Positions 16,829 to 24,233 of a DNA stretch of 64,000 bases are shown piece after piece (within the stretch, counting starts at the first letter, position 1; every line of letters starts with the position of its first letter). The position numbers and the translations under genes were made by a program. The notes beneath the pieces are model-generated. The model did not search any database, was not told the origin of the DNA, and saw only the letters and a list, made by a program, of their open reading frames with translations. The stretch is from Providencia sp. (GTDB taxonomy: Bacteria; Pseudomonadota; Gammaproteobacteria; Enterobacterales; Enterobacteriaceae). The stretch is from NCBI RefSeq assembly GCF_003533305.1, contig NZ_DOEH01000021.1, positions 62,001-126,000 on the forward strand. Direction: 5' to 3'.

Positions 16829-17800
16829 TTACCTATATGAGAATAAAACATTGACGGTATTGCTAAACGGGCCTTGTTTAATCGTTGAATTATTTTCTTT
16901 AGATAATTCCGCTGAATAAAGGTAATTACCCGGTTTTTGCTGAGAAATAACACCTTTATAATATTCTTGATCAAAGCGAATTTCTTGCCCTAAACTTCTG
17001 TCTGTAATCGCCATCTGTAAGCCATTATCAAAAACTAAATATTTATTATTGACTACGCCTTTATTACTTTGAAATTTAACACTAACTTCCAGTGCGGCTT
17101 CACATGTTGAAACAGGCGTTAATGTTAAATTAAAATTTTCTTTTACTGTTTTATTATTTTCAAATTGGTCTGTCGTAAGCTCTTTAAAATCGACCACCTC
17201 ATCACTCATCGTAACAATAGGTGTCGGGCAATAGTTAACTAATGTTCCTACCAGACGGATAGTGTAATTATCACCAATACGATTTCTCACACCATCCGTG
17301 TGATAACCGAGAGTAAAATTACCTGTATCAAATGATTTTAATGGTCCCGCTCCGCGCTTTATAGTAAACGTATGCCATAAAGCTATTGAATAATTACCTG
17401 TATTCCAATACCCAACCATTAATCTAGGTGTATTCAGTGCTGTAATTTCTACTTCATTAGTGTCATAAGCTGATTGATAAACTCTAACGCCACTAGAGAG
17501 AAGATAAGCTTTAGTTGATTCGGGCGTTTGATTGTAAAACCAGATAGTTCTATCCGCTTGAGATCCTGAAAAATTACAATTCCATGATATAGCTGAAAAA
17601 CCACTACCTAATGTTGTTCCAGCAGGGATATTTCCTGGTATTGTATTCATATCAATAGATAGTAATGGCAAAGGGAACCACGCTCCTAGAGGAGTACATG
17701 TAACACCGGCATAAGAAAGCGCACTGAAAGTCAGTAATAACGAACTAAACACCCCTTTCTTAACTCTATTTTTTATTGTTTTGTTCATAAGGGATTTCAT
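16829..17800 (-). CDS. Orphan fimbrial tip adhesin-like protein
   Basis: A 323-residue exported protein with a signal peptide at residues 1-31 (cleavage near LSYAG). Its two-part layout is typical of two-domain fimbrial adhesins. There is an N-terminal lectin-like region with cysteines C35 and C74, an aromatic-rich middle, and a C-terminal pilin domain from about residue 190 with a cysteine pair (YCPTP and STCEA). It ends FSNTVNVLFSYR, which fits the donor-strand beta signature of chaperone-usher pilins. No chaperone, usher or major pilin gene is adjacent, so it is an orphan that may use another cluster's machinery. The start at 17800 has AAGGA eight bases upstream; an alternative ATG lies at 17788. 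Ligand unknown. Confidence 0.8.
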   Translation of the reverse strand: MKSLMNKTIKNRVKKGVFSSLLLTFSALSYAGVTCTPLGAWFPLPLLSIDMNTIPGNIPAGTTLGSGFSAISWNCNFSGSQADRTIWFYNQTPESTKAYLLSSGVRVYQSAYDTNEVEITALNTPRLMVGYWNTGNYSIALWHTFTIKRGAGPLKSFDTGNFTLGYHTDGVRNRIGDNYTIRLVGTLVNYCPTPIVTMSDEVVDFKELTTDQFENNKTVKENFNLTLTPVSTCEAALEVSVKFQSNKGVVNNKYLVFDNGLQMAITDRSLGQEIRFDQEYYKGVISQQKPGNYLYSAELSKENNSTIKQGPFSNTVNVLFSYR

Positions 17801-18210
17801 TTAAGTGTTCCTTAGCAGTTTTTATATATCTCACTGATATTTAGTAGGTTTGCATACTTTTTATCATTGCCATGTTAATGCAAATGCTAAATTTCACCTT
17901 GAACACATTTGCAATAATTTATTCTTAGCAAAATTGCATTCATGCTTTAGTAAACTTATAGTCACCAGTCGCTCTTCCATACTATTTTAGCTGTTTTAAA
18001 TAAACATGCGTTGTTGGCTACGAAGAATACTACTCAGGTGGTGAGTAAATTGATATTCATAAGTTATTAATTTCGTCTATAGTGTGTAACTAAATATATT
18101 AACTGTATCAATACATATATCGTCTATATTTTCTATTAACGTTTCTTTAACTGGTCTAAATACTAACTCTGTTAATATTTGCATTATCAATTCCTCAGAA
18201 AACAGAAAAT
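17801..18210. other. Intergenic region upstream of the adhesin with repeated TTTGCA/TGCAAA words
   Basis: No credible gene is seen. Within 17849-17980 the hexamer TTTGCA or its complement TGCAAA recurs (17849-17854, 17879-17884, about 17908) with a close variant AATTGCAT near 17972. This is in the promoter region of the adhesin gene, a possible site for a regulator, but this is only word repetition in AT-rich DNA. Confidence 0.35.
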
Positions 18211-18225
18211 CCCGCGTTAAGCGAG
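18211..18225 (-). terminator. Probable terminator of the FMN reductase gene
   Basis: On the minus strand CTCGC-TTAAC-GCGGG (one G-U pair) is followed by ATTTTCTGTTTTCT. It lies about 90 bases after the stop of the FMN reductase gene. Short but G+C-rich stem in AT-rich surroundings. Confidence 0.5.
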
Positions 18226-18316
18226 GTTTCAATCTATAAATTATGTGGTAACCCATTAATTATTATCTAAATTTTTAATTAGTAATTTTGATAATGCAAC
18301 GTTTTGACTTTTATTC

Positions 18317-18862
18317 TCAATAAGAATGAATATCATGCATCTGATTCATTGCCATTATAAGATTGTCTTCATAATGATAAAGGGATTCAGGGTAGTTAGT
18401 GACATCTTCAGACTGAGAAAATTTAATTTCTGAGAGTTTTATTTCTAAATTCGTATCAGTCACATTCATGTGAATTCCTTCCAGAACTTGCTGTAATTGA
18501 TGTGCAGCTTTACCCCCTCCTCTATTTGCGTAGCTGACCATCATCGCCGGTTTTTTATTCCATTCTTTATACAAATGATCTATAGCATTTTTCAATGCCG
18601 CTGGGTAACCCCAATTATACTGTGGAAAAACGAATATATAGGCATCTGCTTCTTGAATTTTTTTGCTCCACGCAATTGTATGCTTATGCATATAAATACC
18701 TTCAGCAGGCAATCCAGGTTCATCATCCATTGGTAAATACCAATCTTTTAAATCAATAATTTCTGTAGAGTATTTTTGGCTTACCACATCTTTAACCCAG
18801 CATGCTATTTGTGGCCCAATACGCCCCTGACGAACACTACCAATTAAAATCTGAATATGCAT
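18317..18862 (-). CDS. NADPH-dependent FMN reductase family protein
   Basis: A 181-residue flavodoxin-like oxidoreductase (NADPH_dep_red fold). GSVRQGRIG at residues 8-16 is the FMN-phosphate loop, PQYNWGYPAALKNAID at about residues 80-95 is the conserved flavin-stacking segment, and SYANRGGGKAA near residue 110 is the second FMN loop. Members reduce flavins, quinones, azo compounds or chromate with NAD(P)H. The physiological substrate here is unknown. Monocistronic. The last 45 residues are divergent from the family core. It lies in an accessory patch between an orphan adhesin and an integrase remnant, so it may have been acquired. Confidence 0.82.
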   Translation of the reverse strand: MHIQILIGSVRQGRIGPQIACWVKDVVSQKYSTEIIDLKDWYLPMDDEPGLPAEGIYMHKHTIAWSKKIQEADAYIFVFPQYNWGYPAALKNAIDHLYKEWNKKPAMMVSYANRGGGKAAHQLQQVLEGIHMNVTDTNLEIKLSEIKFSQSEDVTNYPESLYHYEDNLIMAMNQMHDIHSY

Positions 18863-19055
18863 ACTTCAACACCCATAATTTTTAGAAATTTCATATCGTC
18901 AATAGAGATTTCCAGTAGAAAATAAGAACAGAGGCCAGCAACTGAATGAAAGCCCCCTGCATATAGTACAACGTCAAATGTCAGTCTTGTTTCTCTGTCA
19001 TATAAATCTATGTTAAATGAAGCTTTAAATTTTTGGTTGATTATTATGCATAACT

Positions 19056-19242
19056 ACACATGCAATAAAGATCATTATCAAAAAAATTGTATCGATATCA
19101 AGGTGTAAATACTCAAAAACTATTGGATCACAGATCACAAAAATTGGCAGATAATTATGACGATGACCATAGAAAAGAATGGCAAATTGATGTAATTTTA
19201 ATAGTCTACTTTCTGTACTATTTTGAGGGTGAATTTCGCTAA
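19056..19242 (+). pseudogene. Remnant of a lambda-type tyrosine integrase (C-terminal end, frameshifted)
   Basis: Codons from 19069 read RSLSKKLYRYQGVNTQ, then LLDHRSQK and ADNYDDDHRKEW, ending at TAA 19240-19242. This is the hallmark C-terminus of phage integrases (HxxRSLSxRLY, LLGHK, Y-x-D-x-RGxEW). The active-site Arg is at 19069, His at 19129 and the nucleophile Tyr at 19156; the His-to-Tyr spacing of nine residues is that of lambda integrase. The preceding T-H-A-I codons (19056-19067) are one base out of frame with this block because of an extra A in an A-run, and stops lie upstream. The LLGHK glycine is Asp here. It is a non-functional scrap of a phage or island integrase that once entered this locus. 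Confidence 0.75.
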
Positions 19243-19418
19243 GGTTTTGGGTAACTTTTTTAGCTTAAAAGATAAATAAGCATATAGGATTATTTTTTAC
19301 TTAAAAAGTAATACTGCATAACTCAGCAATAAAAAAACAATAAAATACAATAGACTAGCCATCAACACTAAACAATTTAATTGCAGTTAATATTAATATT
19401 TCTAATGATTTTATAAAT

Positions 19419-19823
19419 ATGGACTCCTGTAATTATATGACCAATATTCATATACTAGAAACTAATTCCTCAAATAACCCTTGTATTAGCTGCGGTGCTT
19501 GTTGCGCCTATTTTCGTGTTTCCTTTTATTGGGCTGAAGCGCAAATAGGTGGCGGCACTGTACCACAACATCTAACAGAGCAAATCACACCATTTATGAG
19601 TTGTATGCAAGGAACTAATCAAAAACAAAATACACGCTGTACTGCGCTTAAAGGGAATATTGGGGAAAATGTTTCTTGTGCAATATATCACCAAAGACCA
19701 ACGCCTTGTCATGAATTTGAGCAATCTTGGCTTAATGGGATACATAATGAAGCTTGCGATAAAGCTCGCGCGGCTTATGGATTAGCACCACTCGAGCCAA
19801 ATCGGCCGCAAATTGCTTGTTAA
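19419..19823 (+). CDS. YkgJ family cysteine cluster protein
   Basis: A 134-residue protein of the YkgJ/UPF0153 zinc- or iron-binding cysteine-cluster family. The CISCGACC motif lies at about residues 22-29, followed by RVSFYWAEA, a CxxxxxxxxxxRC pair in the middle, and [18 protein letters not shown] near residue 88. Eight or more conserved cysteines probably hold an iron-sulfur cluster or zinc. Function is unknown. Two starts are possible (19419 and ATG 19437); neither has a strong RBS, and the family N-terminus favours the shorter form or similar. It is followed by a hairpin shared with the convergent yhbW. Confidence 0.85.
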   Translation: MDSCNYMTNIHILETNSSNNPCISCGACCAYFRVSFYWAEAQIGGGTVPQHLTEQITPFMSCMQGTNQKQNTRCTALKGNIGENVSCAIYHQRPTPCHEFEQSWLNGIHNEACDKARAAYGLAPLEPNRPQIAC

Positions 19824-19832
19824 TCGTCAATG

Positions 19833-19851
19833 ACCCAGAGCATTTCTGGGT
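19833..19851. terminator. Convergent terminator
   Basis: ACCCAGA (19833-19839) and TCTGGGT (19845-19851) with a 5-base loop, placed between the converging YkgJ-family gene and yhbW. Confidence 0.65.
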
Positions 19852-19891
19852 TATCTTCCAAGCTAACTCAATTAGTATTGCAATCAACTCA

Positions 19892-20896
19892 TCATGAGAT
19901 TTCATTCATCACTTGCATTGCCAATTCAAATGAATATAACCGTGCTTGATGATCAAATATTTGTCCATTAACCATGATTTCATCAGCTTGCGTTTGACGT
20001 AATATCGATTCTAATCCATGACGAATTTTAGCTTTATCGCCGACCAAAGACATAGCGAGTGCCTGCTGAACCCCAAATTGTTCTGCTGGAGACCAAATAG
20101 TTTCCATATTTTCGACTGGCGGTGGGAGTTGAGAAGTTTGTCCACGACGCAACATAACAAAAGCTTGTTGCATAGACGTAAATAGAAACTCTGCATCACG
20201 ATTGCTATCTGCGGCAATAATATTAATGCATACCATTGCATAAGGCTTAGCTAGCCTATCTGAAGGTTTAAAGTTAGCACGATATAATTCCAACGCTTGT
20301 AATAACAAATCGGGGGCAAAATGTGATGCAAAAGCAAAAGGTAATCCCATTTCAGCCGCAAGCCTTGCACTATATAAACTGGAACCTAATAACCATACGG
20401 GTACCTTTTCACCAAATCCAGGAACTGGACGCACGGCAGGATCAGGATCGGTCGCATCAAACCAATTCACTATTTGAGCAACATCTTGGGGAAAGTTATC
20501 GATATCATTATTCATATGGCGACGCAATGCTTGCATCGTTTGCTGATTACTGCCCGGAGCACGCCCTATTCCAAGGTCAATACGTTCAGGATACAGTGTA
20601 TTTAATGTACCAAATTGCTCAGCAATGACCAAAGGTGAATGATTTGGTAGCATAATGCCACCAGAACCTAAACGAAGTGTGCTTGTATTCGCCGCAAGGT
20701 AACCAATCAAAACGGACGTAGCCGCACTCGCAATTCCCGTCATATTATGATGTTCTGCTAACCAATAACGATAATAGCCTTGCTTTTGTGCCATTTTCGC
20801 TAAATCTAGAGAATGAGAAAATGCCTCTTTTGCAGTCGAACCTTGAGTAATCGGCGCTAAATCGAGTAAGGAAAGTGGAATTTTTTTATCTGACAT
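19892..20896 (-). CDS. yhbW: Luciferase-like flavin-dependent monooxygenase family protein YhbW
   Basis: A 334-residue cytoplasmic protein of the bacterial luciferase-like (LLM) class, matching E. coli YhbW (335 residues) closely as I remember it. Characteristic stretches are [11 protein letters not shown] about residues 44-54, [16 protein letters not shown] about residues 74-89, [15 protein letters not shown] about residues 105-119, and [20 protein letters not shown] about residues 167-186. These form the TIM-barrel flavin-binding site. Members use reduced FMN or F420, and YhbW's substrate is unknown. Monocistronic on the minus strand. Confidence 0.9.
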   Translation of the reverse strand: MSDKKIPLSLLDLAPITQGSTAKEAFSHSLDLAKMAQKQGYYRYWLAEHHNMTGIASAATSVLIGYLAANTSTLRLGSGGIMLPNHSPLVIAEQFGTLNTLYPERIDLGIGRAPGSNQQTMQALRRHMNNDIDNFPQDVAQIVNWFDATDPDPAVRPVPGFGEKVPVWLLGSSLYSARLAAEMGLPFAFASHFAPDLLLQALELYRANFKPSDRLAKPYAMVCINIIAADSNRDAEFLFTSMQQAFVMLRRGQTSQLPPPVENMETIWSPAEQFGVQQALAMSLVGDKAKIRHGLESILRQTQADEIMVNGQIFDHQARLYSFELAMQVMNEIS

Positions 20897-21169
20897 GACA
20901 ACTCACTTAGTTAGTTTTTTATTAACTCTGTAGCCATCCTAGACGATAACCTCCCTGTTCACCAGCTATTGGAATGTGCTCAGCACAACTGGACTAAAAC
21001 TTAATATTTTGACTTTTAATCGGTACAGAAATAGCGAATAAATAGCAATATGAGCCAAACATGAATAAAAAGTGCAGTAATTATGAAGCTTCAGTCAACA
21101 GAGGTAAAAGCGATTGCGAGAAGAAATGAATTCATCGAGTATCTAGTTATCGAAAACATAGAGGGATAG

Positions 21170-21508
21170 ATGATGAAAAAAATTAATTCAGGTTTACTTG
21201 CTTTAGTCTTAATGTCAGTAGGGTTTGTAGCAGTCGCTAACAGTGCGAATAATAACCATACTCCGCGCCAAAACATGGAAAACAGCTCGCCACGCCAACA
21301 TATGGGAAATCACCATAACATGGTGTATAGCGTAACGGAACAAACAACTACACCTAATGAAACAATAAAAAAAATAGCCAATAATGTGCCAAAAATTGAA
21401 GATGGTAAACGCTACATCGTTAAGGTTGCAGTAATTGAAGTTCCTGAAAATTCAAATAAATATACGATGCCAGCACCACTGCCAGTGAACAAACCCGTAA
21501 CACAATAA
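21170..21508 (+). CDS. Small secreted protein of unknown function
   Basis: A 112-residue protein that I do not recognise. Residues 1-26 are a textbook signal peptide (basic MMKK, hydrophobic core GLLALVLMSVGFVAV, cleavage near ANS-ANN). The mature part begins with a His/Asn/Met-rich low-complexity stretch containing two PRQxM repeats, a composition seen in periplasmic metal-binding peptides. A short beta-like segment, RYIVKVAVIEVPE, follows. Two adjacent start codons (21170, 21173) follow GAGGG at 21161-21165. A strong terminator lies about 150 bases downstream. Metal binding is inference from composition only. Confidence 0.7.
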   Translation: MMKKINSGLLALVLMSVGFVAVANSANNNHTPRQNMENSSPRQHMGNHHNMVYSVTEQTTTPNETIKKIANNVPKIEDGKRYIVKVAVIEVPENSNKYTMPAPLPVNKPVTQ

Positions 21509-21654
21509 TCTGATTGTATTGGTGAACAAATGGTTGAATATAATTTAAGTGTTCGGTAATACCTTTCACAACGATATGTATAACCGCATAGTATCTATTG
21601 CCAATAAAATATATGTTAATCAGATAATAAAAATTTTATATATATCCTACGATT

Positions 21655-21680
21655 GCCTCTGTTTACAGAGGCTTTTTTTT
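21655..21680 (+). terminator. Rho-independent terminator
   Basis: GCCTCT (21655-21660), loop GTTTAC, AGAGGC (21667-21672), then eight T (21673-21680). It ends the transcript of the small secreted protein. The stretch 21509-21654 before it and 21681-21930 after it hold no convincing gene. Confidence 0.88.
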
Positions 21681-21943
21681 GTACTTAATCCTAATTACTT
21701 TTTAAGCACTGGTAAAATTACATTATTACGACTAATCTTTAAATCGAAGTAACTAAAGATAATTTGTTGTAAACGTAATTTCCATTAATAGTATCTATAA
21801 AAGTTATTGATAATATTCCATTTTCTCATATAACTTGAATTACCTTATATATTGAATACCTTATACAAACTGAAGTTTTTATATAGATTAAATTTCCAAC
21901 CTCAATCAACCTTAATATAGTTAAAATTATTTTGGAGCTAACC

Positions 21944-22132
21944 ATGGGTTATTTTGAACTAAAAAAATCGACCAAAGATGTGGCTCAGCCTTATTACTTT
22001 GTTTTAAAAGCTGCAAATCATGAAATCATTGCGACAAGTGAAATGTATGCATCAAAACAATCAGCACTAAAAGGCATAGCCTCTGTCCAGAAAAATGGTT
22101 CCACCGAAACAATAAATGATTTAACTGCTTAA
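21944..22132 (+). CDS. DUF1508 (YegP-like) single-unit protein
   Basis: A 62-residue protein made of one DUF1508 unit. It begins GYFELKKS and contains YYFVLKAANHEIIATSE and the ALKGIASVQKN segment, the pattern repeated twice in the 110-residue YegP. Such small alpha/beta proteins are of unknown function. The start is the ATG at 21944 preceded by TGGAG at 21933-21937; an upstream in-frame TTG at 21932 overlaps that RBS and is rejected. A hairpin follows directly, so it is monocistronic. Confidence 0.85.
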   Translation: MGYFELKKSTKDVAQPYYFVLKAANHEIIATSEMYASKQSALKGIASVQKNGSTETINDLTA

Positions 22133-22140
22133 ATGTCTGT

Positions 22141-22161
22141 TCCCTACCGATAAGGTAGGGA
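22141..22161 (+). terminator. Terminator after the DUF1508 gene
   Basis: TCCCTACC (22141-22148), loop GATAA, GGTAGGGA (22154-22161), with further CTGT/ACAG pairing outside, starting 8 bases after the stop codon. Confidence 0.7.
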
Positions 22162-22225
22162 CAGCTTTGACAATATCTATTTTAAAACCAAATGGTTATG
22201 ATTACGCTATATCTCGATGTTACTA

Positions 22226-22546
22226 CTAAAGAATCCAACGTAGCAACGCGGTTACCGCCGCCGCAGATAACACAATCAAAATAAATGGTTTTTTAAACCA
22301 CGTTAAAATACCAGCCACCAAAACACCAACGACTTTAGGTAAATCAGACAGGTGACTTCCATCAAAGATTGTTGAAGTCACTGCAACAGAGAATAAGATC
22401 ACAATCGCCGCCGCTGAAAATAGAGCCTGACTGTTGTCGGATAAAACTATTTTATCTTTTAGAATAGCGCCAGATGCGCGCATCAAATACGTACCAATAG
22501 CCAATATTAAAATACCCGCTAAAATAAGCCATGGATTATCCATCAT
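22226..22546 (-). CDS. azlD: AzlD/YgaH family branched-chain amino acid exporter subunit
   Basis: A 106-residue inner-membrane protein with about four hydrophobic helices and the AzlD signature YLMRASGAIL at residues 20-29. It forms with AzlC the YgaZH-type exporter for L-valine and other branched-chain amino acids. It starts 2 bases after the azlC stop on the same strand, so the two are co-transcribed. The divergent XRE-cupin gene upstream of azlC probably encodes the regulator. Confidence 0.9.
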   Translation of the reverse strand: MMDNPWLILAGILILAIGTYLMRASGAILKDKIVLSDNSQALFSAAAIVILFSVAVTSTIFDGSHLSDLPKVVGVLVAGILTWFKKPFILIVLSAAAVTALLRWIL

Positions 22547-22548
22547 AA

Positions 22549-23205
22549 TTATTTCCTTATATAAATAACTAGGCTCAATAACGCAAGCAAAACGGGTATT
22601 CCCGCCGGTAATACTGGAGTCACAGCAACAGCAATCACAGCCCCAATAATTGCAGTGATCCTCAAACGTTTATCTTTTAGCGCCGGTAATGATAATGCTA
22701 AAATGATCGCGGGAAACATTGCATCCATTCCCAACACATGAGTATCATTAATGAAGCTACCCAGCGCCTCACCAATCAAAACACCTGCGGGCCAACAAAT
22801 TAAGATCCCTATCCCACATAACCAAAATGCAGCACGTTTTTCTGTTTTATTTTCTTGTGCTAAACCAAATACGACACTTTCATCATTCATAATATGATAT
22901 CCCAGTAGTGCTTTTGGCCCTTTTCCTGCCAATTCGCTGACAGCAAAGCTAAATGGAATATGTCGCGAGTTTACCAATAGCCCCGCTAATGCCGCCGAAA
23001 TAGGGCTTCCTCCCGTAAAAATAACACCAATAAATAAAAATTCTGATGCCCCAGCTAAAACTAAAATAGACAGAGTCAGGGGCACCCATAAATCAAATCC
23101 TTGGGAATGGGCCAGTGCCCCATACGAAATTCCAACAATAAGGTCTGCAATACACACCAGTGTAATATTTTTCACTGTGTTATTATTAAGTGTAGAAGTT
23201 AGCAT
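22549..23205 (-). CDS. azlC: AzlC/YgaZ family branched-chain amino acid exporter subunit
   Basis: A 218-residue polytopic membrane protein of the AzlC family. LVNSRHIPFSFAVSEL at about residues 85-100 is the family's most conserved segment (the NxRH motif), and GASEFLFIG lies near residue 52. With AzlD it exports branched-chain amino acids. First gene of the azlCD operon, 80 bases from the divergently transcribed XRE-cupin regulator. Confidence 0.92.
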   Translation of the reverse strand: MLTSTLNNNTVKNITLVCIADLIVGISYGALAHSQGFDLWVPLTLSILVLAGASEFLFIGVIFTGGSPISAALAGLLVNSRHIPFSFAVSELAGKGPKALLGYHIMNDESVVFGLAQENKTEKRAAFWLCGIGILICWPAGVLIGEALGSFINDTHVLGMDAMFPAIILALSLPALKDKRLRITAIIGAVIAVAVTPVLPAGIPVLLALLSLVIYIRK

Positions 23206-23213
23206 AATTCAAC

Positions 23214-23235
23214 CGTTCGATATATAATACGTTCG
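23214..23235. promoter_or_regulatory. Direct repeat in the azlC/regulator divergent promoter
   Basis: CGTTCG occurs at 23214-23219 and 23230-23235, 16 bases apart, in the 80-base divergent intergenic region. The second copy runs into a further GTTC. This arrangement could be the operator for the XRE-cupin protein, but no experimental consensus is known to me. Confidence 0.35.
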
Positions 23236-23285
23236 TTCATTATGTCGATGATTATCGCTAAGTCAATCAAAATAGGATATTAAAA

Positions 23286-23846
23286 TTGAGCTTACTTTCG
23301 CCCCCTATCGAACTGATATCAAAAGCACTCGCCCGTGAGAGATTAAAAAGCGGGTTATCTTTATCTGAATTATCTCGTCAGGCAGGGATCGCTAAATCGA
23401 CTTTATCCCAATTAGAATCAGGCCAAGGTAATCCCAGTATTGAGACGTTATGGGCACTTTGTATTGCTTTAGATATTCCATTTGCTCGTCTCATTGAAGA
23501 TAAACGAGAAACAGTAACGGTGATCCGTCATGGTGATGGTGTCCAAATCAGTGCTGAACATGCTAATTATTTAGTTTTTTTACTTTCGTCGGCACCCTCT
23601 GATTCACGACGTGATATTTATACCGTGGTTGCTCAACCAGGTCGTGACCGCATTTCAGAACCCCATATGCACGGTGTGAGTGAACATATTATTTTGATGT
23701 CAGGTAGAGCCTTAGTCGGCCCGCTTGATAACCCAACAGAGTTGCACCCCGGCGACTATATTCATTATCCTGGAGATGAGCCTCATATTATGCGGGCACT
23801 TGAACCTGATACGATGGCTGTAATGGTTATCGATAAACAAAATTAG
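23286..23846 (+). CDS. XRE-family regulator with C-terminal cupin domain
   Basis: A 186-residue transcription factor. The N-terminal helix-turn-helix (about residues 10-65) contains SLSELSRQAGIAKSTLSQLE, and the C-terminal cupin (about residues 105-180) contains EPHMHGVSEHIILMSGRA and LHPGDYIHYPGDEPHI with the family's histidines. Cupins in this class sense small metabolites such as amino acids. The start is a TTG at 23286 with AGGAT about seven bases upstream; no better ATG lies nearby. It diverges from azlCD and is the obvious candidate for controlling branched-chain amino acid export. Confidence 0.87.
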   Translation: MSLLSPPIELISKALARERLKSGLSLSELSRQAGIAKSTLSQLESGQGNPSIETLWALCIALDIPFARLIEDKRETVTVIRHGDGVQISAEHANYLVFLLSSAPSDSRRDIYTVVAQPGRDRISEPHMHGVSEHIILMSGRALVGPLDNPTELHPGDYIHYPGDEPHIMRALEPDTMAVMVIDKQN

Positions 23847-23931
23847 CACTTAATTAGATATAATTATCGATAATGCATTTAATATTTTCATATCTTATAA
23901 TTTGACCTTTAAATTTACAGGACGATGCGCA

Positions 23932-24108
23932 ATGACATATTACGAAGAAATAGTTAAAAAAGTTGATTTAAAATTAGACGAAAATATTGTTCATAACATG
24001 AATGAATTGCTCACACAGTTATCTCATGATGCGGGATTAACAGACGAACAGAGGTTTGAGCAGCAGCAACGTTTAAGAGACGCCATTTTTGTTCATCATA
24101 ACCAATAA
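23932..24108 (+). CDS. ydcY: YdcY family small protein (DUF2526)
   Basis: A 58-residue soluble protein resembling E. coli YdcY (77 residues). Shared features are an acidic helix with VHNMNELLTQLSHDA, then LTDEQRFEQQQRLRDAI. It lacks the charged tail of the E. coli protein. The start is the ATG at 23932 with AGGA at 23920-23923; an upstream TTG frame (23902) is not used. Function unknown. It ends 1 base before a perfect terminator stem. Confidence 0.8.
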   Translation: MTYYEEIVKKVDLKLDENIVHNMNELLTQLSHDAGLTDEQRFEQQQRLRDAIFVHHNQ

Positions 24109-24109
24109 A

Positions 24110-24137
24110 GATTATTAGGGTTTCCACCCTAATAATC
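24110..24137. terminator. Convergent terminator after ydcY
   Basis: A perfect 12-bp stem, GATTATTAGGGT (24110-24121) and ACCCTAATAATC (24126-24137), with a TTCC loop. It separates ydcY from the convergent amidohydrolase operon. Confidence 0.75.
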
Positions 24138-24149
24138 CATTAGCATCGT

Positions 24150-24233
24150 TTAAACAAAAAGCACTGGCAATAGGGTTAACGCTAATCCTGGTATAGGTAA
24201 TAATATCAATCCGAAAGCCATAATAGAGATCAT
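24150..24233 (-). CDS. Candidate 27-residue hydrophobic membrane peptide
   Basis: Immediately after the stop codon of the M20 hydrolase (TAA directly followed by ATG) an open frame encodes a 27-residue peptide. It begins MISIMAFGLILLPIPG and ends LLPVLFV, and is almost entirely hydrophobic, enough for one membrane helix. It stops at TAA 24150-24152, just before the shared terminator, so it is inside the hydrolase transcript. The RBS is weak (AGAGA about 10 bases upstream), but translational coupling through the adjacent stop could serve. It could be a small membrane protein affecting the permease of the same operon, or a chance frame. Confidence 0.35.
   Translation of the reverse strand: MISIMAFGLILLPIPGLALTLLPVLFV

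Noticed and set aside
16654..16854. 66-codon plus-strand frame after tcyP
   Set aside because: No RBS, low-complexity translation, and it overlaps the 3' end of the adhesin gene.
17801..18316. Invertible promoter element for the adhesin
   Set aside because: No inverted repeats of recombinase-site size and no recombinase gene nearby other than the dead integrase scrap.
21549..21752. 67-codon plus-strand frame
   Set aside because: It runs through a strong rho-independent terminator and has no family-like sequence.
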